Source of the DNA: Nemertoderma westbladi
Taxonomy: Eukaryota > Xenacoelomorpha > Nemertodermatida > Nemertodermatidae
Direction: 5' to 3'
Assembly: GCA_032718475.1 (NCBI GenBank)
Contig: JAUCBJ010007620.1
Location: 156,714-220,713, forward strand
Length of the DNA stretch: 64,000 nucleotides
Both the position numbers and the translations under genes were made by a program. Shown in pieces: positions 40,660 through 52,128 of the stretch (position 1 is its first letter; every line of letters begins with the position of its first letter). Below the pieces are notes generated by a model. The model was given only the letters and a program-made list of their open reading frames with translations. It ran no database searches and had not been told where the DNA came from.

Positions 40660-43600
40660 CGACTATTGTTAAGATGGAAAAAGTAAGTGAAATCCATTTC
40701 AGACAACATGCGACTATTGTAAAGATGAAAAAATTAAGTGAAATCCATTGTCAGACAACATGCGACTATTGCAATAATGGAAAAGGCAAATGAAATCCAT
40801 TGTCAGACAACATGCGACTATTGCAATAATGGAAAAGGTAAGTGAAATCCATTGTCAGACAACATGCGACTATTATAGAGATGGAAAAAATAAGTGAAAT
40901 CCATTGTCAGACAACATGCGACTATTGTAAAGATTGAAAAAGTAAGTGAAAACCATTGTCAGACAACATGCGACTAATATAGAGATGGAAAAAGTAAGTG
41001 AAATCCATTGTCAGACAACATGCGACTATTGTAAAGATTGAAAAAGTAAGTGAAATCCATTGTCAGACAACATGCGACTATTGTAAAGATGGAAAAAGTA
41101 ATTGAAATCCATTTCAGACAACATGCGACTATTGTAAAGATGGAAAAATTAAGTGAAATCCATTGTCAGACAACATGCGACTATTGCAATAATGGAAAAA
41201 GTAAGTGAAATCCATTGTCAGACAACATGCGACTATTGCAATAATGGAAAAGGTAAGTGAAATCCATTGTCAGACAACATGCGACTATTGTTAAGATGGA
41301 AAAAGTAAGTGAAATCCATTTCAGACAACATGCGACTATTGTAAAGATGGAAAAAGTAAGTGAAAACCATTGTCAGACAACATGCGACTATTTTAAAGAT
41401 GTAAAAAGTAAGTGAAATCCATTGTCAGACAACATACGACTATTGCAATAATGGAAAAGGTAAGTGAAATCCATTGTCAGACAACATGCGACTATTGCAA
41501 TAATGGAAAAGGTAAGTGAAATCCATTGTCAGACAACATGCGACTATTGTAAAGATGGAAAAAGTAAGTGAAATCCATTTCAGACAACATGCGACTATTG
41601 TAAAGATGGAAAAATTAAGTGAAATCCATTGTCAGACAACATGCGACTATTGCAATAATGGAAAAGGTAAGTGAAATCCATTGTCAGACAACATGCGACT
41701 ATTGCAATAATGGAAAAGGTAAGTGAAATCCATTGTCAGACAACATGCGACTATTTTAAAGATGGAACAAGTAAGTGAAATCCATTGTCAGACAACATGC
41801 GACTATTGTAAAGATGGAAAAAGTAAGTGAAATCCATTTCAGACAATATGCGACTATTGTAAAGATGGAAAAATTAAGTGAAATCCATTGTCAGACAACA
41901 TGCGACTATTGCAATAATGGAAAAAGTAAGTGAAATCCATTGTCAGACAACATGCGACTATTGTAAAGATGGAAAAAGTAAGTGAAATCCATTTCAGACA
42001 ACATGCGACTATTTTAAAGATGGAACAAGTAAGTGAAATCCATTGTCAGACAACATGCGACTATTGTAAAGATGGAAAAAGTAAGTGAAATCCATTTCAG
42101 ACAACATGCGACTATTGTAAAGATGGAAAAATTAAGTGAAATCCATTGTCAGACAACATGCGACTATTGCAATAATGGAAAAAGTAAGTGAAATCCATTG
42201 TCAGACAACATGCGACTATTGTAAAGATGGAAAAAGTAAGTGAAATCCATTTCAGACAACATGCGACTATTGTAAAGATGGAAAAATTAAGTGAAATCCA
42301 TGGTCAGACAACATGCGACTATTGCAATAATGGAAAAATTAAGTGAAATCCATTGTCAGACAACATGCGACTATTGTAAATATGGAAAAAGTAAGTGAAA
42401 TCCATTGTCAGACAACATGCGACTATTGCAATAATGGAAAAGGTAAGTGAAATCCATTGTCAGACAACATGCGACTATTGCAATAATGGAAAAGGTAAGT
42501 GAAATCCATTGTCAGACAACATGCGACTATTGTAAAGATGGAAAAATTAAGTGAAATCCATTGTCAGACAACATGCGACTATTGCAATAATGGAAAAGGT
42601 AAGTGAAATCCATTGTCAGACAACATGCGACTATTGTAAAGATGGAAAAAGTAAGTGAAATCCATTTCAGACAACATGCGACTATTGTAAAGATGGAAAA
42701 ATTAAGTGAAATCCATTGTCAGACAACATGCGACTATTGCAATAATGGAAAAGGTAAGTGAAATCCATTGTCAGACAACATGCGACTATTGCAATAATGG
42801 AAAAGGTAAGTGAAATCCATTGTCAGACAACATGCGACTATTGTAAAGATGGAAAAAGTAAGTGAAATCCATTTCAGACAACATGCGACTATTGTAAAGA
42901 TGGAAAAAGTAAGTGAAATCCATTGTCAGACAACATGCGACTATTGTAAAGATGGAAAAAGTAAGTGAAATCCATTGTCAGACAACATGCGACTATTGCA
43001 ATAATGGAAAAGGTAAGTGAAATCCATTGTCAGACAACATGCGACTATTGTAAAGATGGAAAAAGTAAGTGAAATCCATTGTCAGACAACATGCGACTAT
43101 TGTAAAGATGGAAAAACTAAGTGAAATCCATTGTCAGACAACATGCGACTATTGTAAAGATGGAAAAAGTAAGTGAAATCATTTCAGACAACATGCGACT
43201 ATTGTAAAGATGGAAAAATTAAGTGAAATCCATTGTCAGACAACATGCGACTATTGCAATAATGGAAAAAGTAAGTGAAATCCATTGTCAGACAACATGC
43301 GACTATTGTAAAGATGGAAAAAGTAAGTGAAATCCATTTCAGACAACATGCGACTATTGTAAAGATGGAAAAAGTAAGTGAAATCCATTGTCAGACAACA
43401 TGCGACTATTGTAAATATGGAAAAAGTAAGTGAAATCCATTGTCAGACAACATGCGACTATTGCAATAATGGAAAAGGTAAGTGAAATCCATTGTCAGAC
43501 AACATGCGACTATTGCAATAATGGAAAAGGTAAGTGAAATCCATTGTCAGACAACATGCGACTATTGTTAAGATGGAAAAAGTAAGTGAAAAACATTTCA

Positions 43601-45490
43601 GACAACATGCGACTATTGTTAAGATGGAAAAAGTAAGTGAAATCCATTTCAGACAACATGCGACTATTGTAAAGATGAAAAAATTAAGTGAAATCCATTG
43701 TCAGACAACATGCGACTATTGCAATAATGGAAAAGGCAAATGAAATCCATTGTCAGACAACATGCGACTATTGCAATAATGGAAAAGGTAAGTGAAATCC
43801 ATTTTCAGACAACATGCGACTATTATAGAGATGGAAAAAATAAGTGAAATCCATTGTCAGACAACATGCGACTATTGTAAAGATTGAAAAAGTAAGTGAA
43901 AACCATTGTCAGACAACATGCGACTATTATAGAGATGGAAAAAGTAAGTGAAATCCATTGTCAGACAACATGCGACTATTGTAAAGATTGAAAAAGTAAG
44001 TGAAATCCATTGTCAGACAACATGCGACTATTGTAAAGATGGAAAAAGTAATTGAAATCCATTTCAGACAACATGCGACTATTGTAAAGATGGAAAAATT
44101 AAGTGAAATCCATTGTCAGACAACATGCGACTATTGCAATAATGGAAAAAGTAAGTGAAATCCATTGTCAGACAACATGCGACTATTGCAATAATGGAAA
44201 AGGTAAGTGAAATCCATTGTCAGACAACATGCGACTATTGTTAAGATGGAAAAAGTAAGTGAAATCCATTTCAGACAACATGCGACTATTGTAAAGATGG
44301 AAAAAGTAAGTGAAAACCATTGTCAGACAACATGCGACTATTTTAAAGATGTAAAAAGTAAGTGAAATCCATTGTCAGACAACATACGACTATTGCAATA
44401 ATGGAAAAGGTAAGTGAAATCCATTGTCAGACAACATGCGACTATTGCAATAATGGAAAAGGTAAGTGAAATCCATTGTCAGACAACATGCGACTATTGT
44501 AAAGATGGAAAAAGTAAGTGAAATCCATTTCAGACAACATGCGACTATTGTAAAGATGGAAAAATTAAGTGAAATCCATTGTCAGACAACATGCGACTAT
44601 TGCAATAATGGAAAAGGTAAGTGAAATCCATTGTCAGACAACATGCGACTATTGCAATAATGGAAAAGGTAAGTGAAATCCATTGTCAGACAACATGCGA
44701 CTATTTTAAAGATGGAACAAGTAAGTGAAATCCATTGTCAGACAACATGCGACTATTGTAAAGATGGAAAAAGTAAGTGAAATCCATTTCAGACAACATG
44801 CGACTATTGTAAAGATGGAAAAATTAAGTGAAATCCATTGTCAGACAACATGCGACTATTGCAATAATGGAAAAAGTAAGTGAAATCCATTGTCAGACAA
44901 CATGCGACTATTGTAAAGATGGAAAAAGTAAGTGAAATCCATTTCAGACAACATGCGACTATTTTAAAGATGGAACAAGTAAGTGAAATCCATTGTCAGA
45001 CAACATGCGACTATTGTAAAGATGGAAAAAGTAAGTGAAATCCATTTCAGACAACATGCGACTATTGTAAAGATGGAAAAATTAAGTGAAATCCATTGTC
45101 AGACAACATGCGACTATTGCAATAATGGAAAAAGTAAGTGAAATCCATTGTCAGACAACATGCGACTATTGTAAAGATGGAAAAAGTAAGTGAAATCCAT
45201 TTCAGACAACATGCGACTATTGTAAAGATGGAAAAATTAAGTGAAATCCATTGTCAGACAACATGCGACTATTGCAATAATGGAAAAATTAAGTGAAATC
45301 CATTGTCAGACAACATGCGACTATTGTAAATATGGAAAAAGTAAGTGAAATCCATTGTCAGACAACATGCGACTATTGCAATAATGGAAAAGGTAAGTGA
45401 AATCCATTGTCAGACAACATGCGACTATTGCAATAATGGAAAAGGTAAGTGAAATCCATTGTCAGACAACATGCGACTATTGTAAAGATG
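40660..45490. repeat. 2,950-bp tandem duplication inside the satellite
   Basis: Rare markers repeat at exactly 2,950 bp: AAAAGGCAAATG at 40,781 and 43,731; GATGGAACAAG at 41,761 and 44,711, and again at 42,013 and 44,963; ACATACGAC in the blocks at 41,431 and 44,381. The first copy starts near 40,660 and the second near 43,610. Colinearity weakens after about 42,540 and 45,490. Confidence 0.88.
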
Positions 45491-47797
45491 GAAAAAGTAA
45501 GTGAAATCCATTTCAGACAACATGCGACTATTGTAAAGATGGAAAAATTAAGTGAAATCCATTGTCAGACAACATGCGACTATTGCAATAATGGAAAAGG
45601 TAAGTGAAATCCATTGTCAGACAACATGCGACTATTGCAATAATGGAAAAGGTAAGTGAAATCCATTGTCAGACAACATGCGACTATTGTAAAGATGGAA
45701 AAAGTAAGTGAAATCCATTTCAGACAACATGCGACTATTGTAAAGATGGAAAAAGTAAGTGAAATCCATTGTCAGACAACATGCGACTATTGTAAAGATG
45801 GAAAAAGTAAGTGAAATCCATTGTCAGACAACATGCGACTATTGTAAAGATGGAAAAAGTAAGTGAAATCCATTGTCAGACAACATGCGACTATTGCAAT
45901 AATGGAAAAGGTAAGTGAAATCCATTGTCAGACAACATGCGACTATTGTAAAGATGGAAAAAGTAAGTGAAATCCATTGTCAGACAACATGCGACTATTG
46001 CAATAATGGAAAAGGTAAGTGAAATCCATTGTCAGACAACATGCGACTATTGTAAAGATGGAAAAAGTAAGTGAAATCCATTTCAGACAACATGCGACTA
46101 TTGTAAAGATGGAAAAAGTAAGTGAAATCCATTGTCAGACAACATGCGACTATTGCAATAATGGAAAAGGTAAGTGAAATCCATTGTCAGACAACATGCG
46201 ACTATTGTAAAGATGGAAAAAGTAAGTGAAATCCATTGTCAGACAACATGCGACTATTGCAATAATGGAAAAAGTAAGTGAAACCCATTGTCAGCCAACA
46301 TGCGACTATTTTAAAGATGGAAAAAGTAAGTGAAATCCATTGTCAGACAACATGCGTCTATTGTAAAGATGGAAAAAGTAAGTGAAATCCATTGTCAGAC
46401 AACATGCGACTATTTTAAAGATGGAAAAAGTAAGTGAAATCCATTGTCAGACAACATGCGACTATTGTAAAGATGGAAAAAGTAAGTGAAATCCATTGTC
46501 AGACAACATGCGACTATTGTAAAGATGGAAAAAGTAAGTGAAATCCATTGTCAGACAACATGCGACTATTGCAATAATGGAAAAAGTAAGTGAAACCCAT
46601 TGTCAGCCAACATGCGACTATTTTAAAGACGGAAAAAGTAAGTGAAATCCATTGTCAGACAACATGCGTCTATTGTAAAGATGGAAAAAGTAAGTGAAAT
46701 CCATTGTCAGACAACATGCGACTATTTTAAAGATGGAAAAAGTAAGTGAAATCCATTGTCAGACATCATGCGTCTATTGTAAAGATTGAAAAAGTAAGTG
46801 AAATCCATTGTCAGACAACATGCGACTATTGTAAAGATGGAAAAATTAAGTGAAATCCATTGTCAGACAACATGCGACTATTGTAAAGATGGAAAAATTA
46901 AGTGAAATCCATTGTCAGACAACATGCGACTATTGCAATAATGGAAAAAGTAAGTGAAACCCATTGTCAGCCAACATGCGACTATTTTAAAGATGGAAAA
47001 AGTAAGTGAAATCCATTGTCAGACAACATGCGACTATTTTAAAGATGGAAAAAGTAAGTGAAATCCATTGTCAGACAACATGCGACTATTTTAAAGATGT
47101 AAAAAGTAAGTGAAATCCATTGTCAGACATCATGCGTCTATAGTAAAGATTGAAAAAGTAAGTGAAATCCATTGTCAGACAACATGCGACTATTGTAGAG
47201 ATGGAAAAAGTAAGTGAAATCCATTGTCAGACAACATGCGACTATTTTAAAGATGGAAAAAGTAAGTGAAATCCATTGTCAGACAACATGCGACTATTTT
47301 AAAGATGTAAAAAGTAAGTGAAATCCATTGTCAGACATCATGCGTCTATTGTAAAGATTGAAAAAGTAAGTGAAATCCATTGTCAGACAACATGCGACTA
47401 TTGTAGAGATGGAAAAAGTAAGTGAAATCCATTGTCAGACAACATGCGTCTATTGTAAACATTGAAAAAGTAAGTGAAATCCATTGTCAGACAACATGCG
47501 ACTATTGTAGAGATGGAAAAAGTAAGTGAAATCCATTGTCAGACAACATGCGACTATTGCAATAATGGAAAAGGTAAGTGAAATCCATTGTCAGACAACA
47601 TGCGACTATTGCAATAATGGAAAAGGTAAGTGAAATCCATGGTCAGACAACATGCGACTATTGTAAAGATGGAAAACCTAAGTGAAATCCATTGTCAGAC
47701 AACATGCGACTATTGTAAAGATGGAAAAAGGAAAAAGTAAGTAAAATCCATTGTCAGACAACATGTGACTATTGTAAAGATGGAAAAAGTAAGTTAA

Positions 47798-48870
47798 AAC
47801 ATGAACAGTAGGAAACTAGTATATACCCGGAATTGCAGCAGAATGCTCTTAATAGTGTTAACCCTTGCGTACCAACACTTAAAGGCGGCAGTATGCAGCC
47901 TTTGTGGGTAGGATAATTAGTAATATTGTTATCCTTTTTATATAAAAATATTTGGTACGATAAGTAAATAAACCTTGGTCTAAACACATTTTTTTTGGTC
48001 AGTGTGGGAGGAAAAATTTATGTAATTTATCTTTGGTGTACAAGGGTTAATATTTGAAACTAGTTTAATAACATAAGAAATTATTATTTGATGTTAAATT
48101 CGTTAATATTTTTACACAGCGCATGGCCCACTGTTCTTATGTTATAAACTCGATTCTATATTACAAATATTTGCACCATCTACAATATGCTAAATTTTAA
48201 AACAAAATATTCTAGAAAAAATTAGCTAAGTATTAAAAAAATATGTGCTAGAATGTAGTTTAACAAACGCGAAATCGCGCAAAGGTGCGCGTCTACATCG
48301 CAAGAGCAACTGTCTCCTTGAATGGCTTGCTACCAATCTTACAACCAAAAAACATTCACCAGAATTGGGGATTTTTAGTATTATAAAACATAGTTTTTAA
48401 ATCCCACGTTAATAATTTTATGTAATATTGTATGTTGTATTTGTTATAAATGATATAATTAGATCCTATTTTAAAGTCGGCGTGAAATACGCTGTGAAAT
48501 AAACTCAATTATGGGCTATAGGGTGCTTGCTATATATCACGGCTTGAAATAAAGTAACACTATTCTTTCAGTATGATTGCACCGTATTCTACGGTCACTC
48601 TAAGGTAGGTACAGTAGATCCTCATCACAGATGCAATCAGCACAAGATACATATGTCTTTACCGGTAGGCCTACACACCGCATACGGAACCGATGTCACT
48701 CATTCTGTCACTGCCTACATTTAGCAGGCCTACTTATGCATAAGTTGTTCCCTGCACCGGTATAATAATATATGAATATACCTAGCATACCGTAGGCCTA
48801 CAGCCACATGAAAGTGGCTATTTTACACTTTTACTTATTGGATTTACTGGTTAATTTTTTGGTTCGGGTT
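47798..48870. other. AT-rich non-satellite flank, no gene seen
   Basis: Unique-looking AT-rich sequence begins directly after the last degenerate monomer. It contains GTAGGCCTAC palindromes (near 48,666 and 48,791), two AATAAA-like signals (near 48,498 and 48,550), and a short GC-rich stretch with GCGCAAAGGTGCGC at about 48,277-48,290. No ORF of note. Confidence 0.6.
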
Positions 48871-49017
48871 GGTTGGTGATTCTCAAACCCTAATTAAAAC
48901 TGTCACGTATCCCGAACCCTAAGTCATGAGGCTCTAATCTAAGAGATTTTGTGGAATTTCGGACCTCTCTTAGGGTTAGGGTACATGACAATTTGAATTA
49001 GGGTTTCGGACCACCAC
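48871..49017. repeat. Foldback element with telomere-like CCCTAA arms
   Basis: Left arm (48,871-48,923) and right arm (48,969-49,017) are imperfect inverted repeats, the core about 40 bp with roughly six mismatches. Both carry CCCTAA/TTAGGG-like words: AAACCCTAATT and GAACCCTAAG on the left, CTTAGGGTTAGGGT and AATTAGGGTTTC on the right. An inner stem CTAAGAG/CTCTTAG lies between them. No transposase is present. It resembles a small non-autonomous hairpin element (MITE-like). Confidence 0.65.
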
Positions 49018-49190
49018 TATCGAAATTTGGGGCGAAAATGACCGCGGGGAGAGGGCATTCCTCGCGATGGGCATTTTTTGCCTGTGACACCAGTAGCTAT
49101 ATGAGGATGAGCCTAACTATTGAACAAGTAAAGCACTCAAAATAATATCTTAATAATAATATACCGCCTATGTACTGTAGCTTAACATTA

Positions 49191-49268
49191 GGCTAGCCCA
49201 TGGAATACTAAATATACATTCTATTTATATATACATTCTACTCTATATTTAGTATTCCATGGCTAACC
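49191..49268. repeat. Short near-perfect inverted repeat (hairpin)
   Basis: Arms at 49,191-49,216 and 49,244-49,268 match as inverted repeats around CCATGGAATACTAAATATA, with one base inserted near GCTAGCCCATGG versus GCTAACC-side GCCATGG. The loop is about 27 bp and AT-rich. It would form a strong hairpin and may be the remains of a foldback element. Confidence 0.7.
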
Positions 49269-49745
49269 TTATATTTACAGTTTGTGAAATTCTGCAACAT
49301 CTAAACCTAAACCAAGTATTGTATTGTAGATATTTAACCATACTCTTAAAAAAATTAAAAATAAAAGTTAATTTAAAAATCTAAATATGTAAAATCTAAA
49401 TATGCTTTGATTTTTACTGAGTATTATTTATTTTGTAAATAGCTTGCGTTCAACGAAAAGATTCGATTGATATGTGTATCGATTTAGCGGAAAGAGGAGA
49501 ATGTGAGAAGAACCCAATTTACATGTACACTCACTGCCAAACCTCTTGTGATCATTGTACGGATGGCCATAAAGGTGGGTCAACAATCGTAAGGTATCAT
49601 CCCAGTTAGGCACTACTACAGTATGTGTACCCATGATCGGGATTTTTTTTGTAGTAGCTAGTTTTTCTACATTTTTTTTAATGTTCTATGTCATATTAGC
49701 TATATAGTTTTGTAAAAAAAAATGTTCTGGATCAAATATTTTTTG
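49269..49745. other. AT-rich DNA, no gene seen
   Basis: No coding evidence. A 68-codon minus-strand open frame (49,428-49,634) shows no recognisable domain and has no supporting signals. Confidence 0.5.
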
Positions 49746-50734
49746 TTCTAGAACATTTTTTATAAAAATTTTAATTCCTAGCCTATAGCCCTATACCTAG
49801 GCCTACAGTATAAAACACTAGCTACAATAAAAAAAACATATCTACTAATATTCTAGAATATTTTAATAATATGTTTATTTATAATAAATCACGTTTTGAA
49901 AAATTACTAGAGAGCTAGTCAATCAGCTAATGTTCTAGAACACAATATTTTTTTTGAAAAATGTTGCAATGAAGTCAGTGGTGATATTACTATGCAAAAA
50001 GTACATCATTTCAGTAATTAATATCAAAATATCAACTGCGACTGCATACGGAACTCTAGCCAATATTTTGTTCTAGAAGACATTTTTTATTTTTTATACT
50101 AGCTATTATTTACTAACCTCTTTTTATAAAAGTTATAGAACCCGTGTTACTGGTAGTAATCAATTTTGATAAATTTGTTCTAGAATATGTTCTTTTTCTA
50201 GAACTTTTTTGGAAAAAATACCATCCTACTGTCAGAGGTCAAAAGTTTGTTCTAGAAAAAATACCTCATAAAGAGGTTACATAAAGTAACATTTTTTGCC
50301 CTCACTTAATTGGTTATTTATTTACAATATAATTGTTAACGACTAAATTATTGAGATTTTTGGACTTTCTGGCTAAAACTTGTGCTCATTTCTGGTGTAT
50401 AATATGGCACAAATGTAAACAAATGCACATACTGTACATAAATGTAAACAGTTGGTAGGCCTAAAAGATCAGCAAATAAGATTCAAAATCGTGGTACAGT
50501 ATGTCAAGTATATCGAATATTTTCTTTAATAAATTATTATACAATATTTTGTCTGCGTTTTTATTAAATTTTGGTGTTTTTTTGTGTTGAATTTTGCTGT
50601 TGAATTCCATAAATTTAGTTACTGGACTCACAAGTCTAACTGTGTCATAAATTTCTAGAATATAATTACTGTTTCCATGGGAGCACTACAAAACGAAAAC
50701 TGAAATTTTTACGAATAAATCTACCCTTCTAGAA
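49746..50734. repeat. Cluster of TTCTAGAA palindromes
   Basis: Nine exact TTCTAGAA octamers lie within 989 bp: 49,746; 49,851; 49,933; 50,071; 50,178; 50,196; 50,250; 50,653 and 50,727. A tenth is at 48,210. Several extend to longer palindromes (GTTCTAGAAC; AATATTCTAGAATATT at 49,847-49,862; TGTTCTAGAACA) and are followed by T- or A-runs. The word has the form nTTCnnGAAn, the inverted pair found in heat-shock elements. It may equally be a decayed amplified repeat. No gene is visible beside it. Confidence 0.7.
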
Positions 50735-51053
50735 TTATATCATTATGTTAAATACGTAATACCCCATTTTGAAGAATAATACATGTATTAAATTTGTTTA
50801 TCCTGAGAACGCCACTTGATTTCTTACCAGTTTGAAAAAACCTTTTCTCATTAAATCGCGGTTCAAAATATGATTGTTTAACAACTATTTATTTCGATCA
50901 ATAAAAATAACATTCATGCTGTAACTACAATATATGAATAGTGACATCTAAATATCAATTCAGACAACAGTCTTGATTGAAGGTTTACTATGGATGGAAT
51001 TGAAGATGACTTGAATTTACACTGCTCAACAAGAAGACATATACCACAAAATA
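50735..51053. other. AT-rich DNA, no gene seen
   Basis: Nothing recognisable. The sequence runs into the RTE relic at 51,054. Confidence 0.5.
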
Positions 51054-51197
51054 ATGCTTATTCACTCCATGAGGCCGCCGAAACACAAGATTGTGCACTG
51101 GCTGGTCCTCACGGCGATGGCAATGTCCTGCAAAGGGGAGACGGATCCATTCAAGTGTAAAGCTAGGGGAGACCAAAGAAACACCTCCAATATTTTA
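51054..51197 (-). pseudogene. RTE-type LINE fragment (C-terminal end)
   Basis: On the minus strand this reads a short stretch containing FAGHCHRREDQPVHNLV then PHGVNKH. It closely matches the tail of the RTE relic at 57,828-57,969 (FAGHCFRREDQPVHNLV then PHGVNKH). The two DNA segments align without large gaps over about 140 bp at roughly 85% identity by eye. Only this small piece is present, so it is a dead fragment of the same family. Confidence 0.8.
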
Positions 51198-51235
51198 ATA
51201 ATATTACAATACAACATACACCCTATTATAATAAT

Positions 51236-51247
51236 GGGGGGGGGGGG
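51236..51247 (+). repeat. G12 homopolymer
   Basis: Twelve consecutive G at the edge of the RTE fragment, in otherwise AT-rich sequence. Confidence 0.95.
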
Positions 51248-52128
51248 AACTTCTAACTGAAATTGTTTTCATTTTTATAATATTTACTAATTTAGGTGAC
51301 TGGTCTAAATACTATACTTAGTAAGTCCTCACTCACCCTTCAAGTACACGGTATGAGGTGCAAGTATTTCGTCTACATAATGTATACCGGATATTCGCCA
51401 GTGGACCGCGATTTAATGATTATTTAATACTTAATTAAATTTAATTTAGTTCAAAACAACCAAGTAACCTACGTGTCTATGCCTTGCCATTAATTTACCA
51501 TTAATTTTGCTGACCTTATTCTTATAACTATACCTTGTGTATTACTGTATATTTTTTGTACTAATTTACAGTATTTATTTGTATCTTCAGGAGGGATGTT
51601 TGTCTAACAGACAACAGAAATCTGCTCAACTAACAGACAGAACTTGGACGTTTCTCATTAACCTGTGTTACCATTCCTCTCTAACCGATTAATGTTTGGG
51701 TGGAGGGTTATTCAAACTGTGTATTTTGATTATTTAATACTGTAGCAGTTTTACTCTTATGGTTTGGAGTTATCTACGCTTCATTGTGTTGGTTCACGGT
51801 CCTATTGACATAAGTGACCATTATTACCCTTCTGTGTATGTGGGTGTGTGTGTGTCCGTTACATCTCCGTTATTTATGAATCAATCGAAACGAATTTTGG
51901 ACAAGCGATAGATATAGGCATGACCACGGCTCATACGGAAAATTAGGTTTTGAGATGATATTTGTGCAATGCGAGCGCTATTATTAGGGCAACCAATTAC
52001 TGCATTAGCATTAGACAGCGGAAAATTTGAATTTTATAGAAGTAGTTGTTACCGGTCTGTTGGTCAGCCGGTAGACCAATAATATAACTGTACTACAGTA
52101 TTCTCACGAAATTAGGGGAGCCGGACTA
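51248..52128. other. AT-rich intergenic DNA with a possible dispersed repeat
   Basis: No gene seen. A TGTGTATGTGGGTGTGTGTG microsatellite-like stretch at about 51,834-51,858 leads into TCCGTTACATCTCCG and a phrase of a kind I associate with dispersed invertebrate repeats; this is a guess from memory. Confidence 0.4.

Larger units (their letters stand above)
6519..47797. repeat. 52-bp satellite array, main block (about 41 kb)
   Basis: Continuation of the same 52-bp satellite, roughly 790 monomers with no other insertion. Monomer subtypes can be told apart: TTGCAATAATGGAAAAGGTAAG; ACCAATGTAATAATGG; GTGCGTCTATTG; GAGAACATG; ACATCATGCGTC; TTATAGAGATGG; CCATTTCAG, which lacks one base of CCATTGTCAG; and a double GGAAAAA insert near 12.9, 13.1, 15.6 and 15.9 kb. 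Subtypes recur in fixed order, giving higher-order repeats (listed separately). Every monomer has one GTAAGT-like block and an 11-bp palindrome TTGTCAGACAA. The array ends at about 47,797 with diverged terminal monomers (ACATGTGAC, GTAAGTTAAAAC). Short minus-strand ORFs beginning MDFTYFFHLYNS are by-products of the repeat, not genes. Confidence 0.98.

Noticed and set aside
43534-43743. 69-codon plus-strand ORF in the satellite
   Set aside because: Three monomers read through by chance because of local base changes.
1-47797. CRISPR-like array
   Set aside because: Monomers are contiguous with no unique spacers, and the sequence is animal satellite DNA.
48880-49010. Interstitial telomere repeat
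   Set aside because: Only a few scattered CCCTAA/TTAGGG words, no tandem run; kept only as a feature of the foldback.
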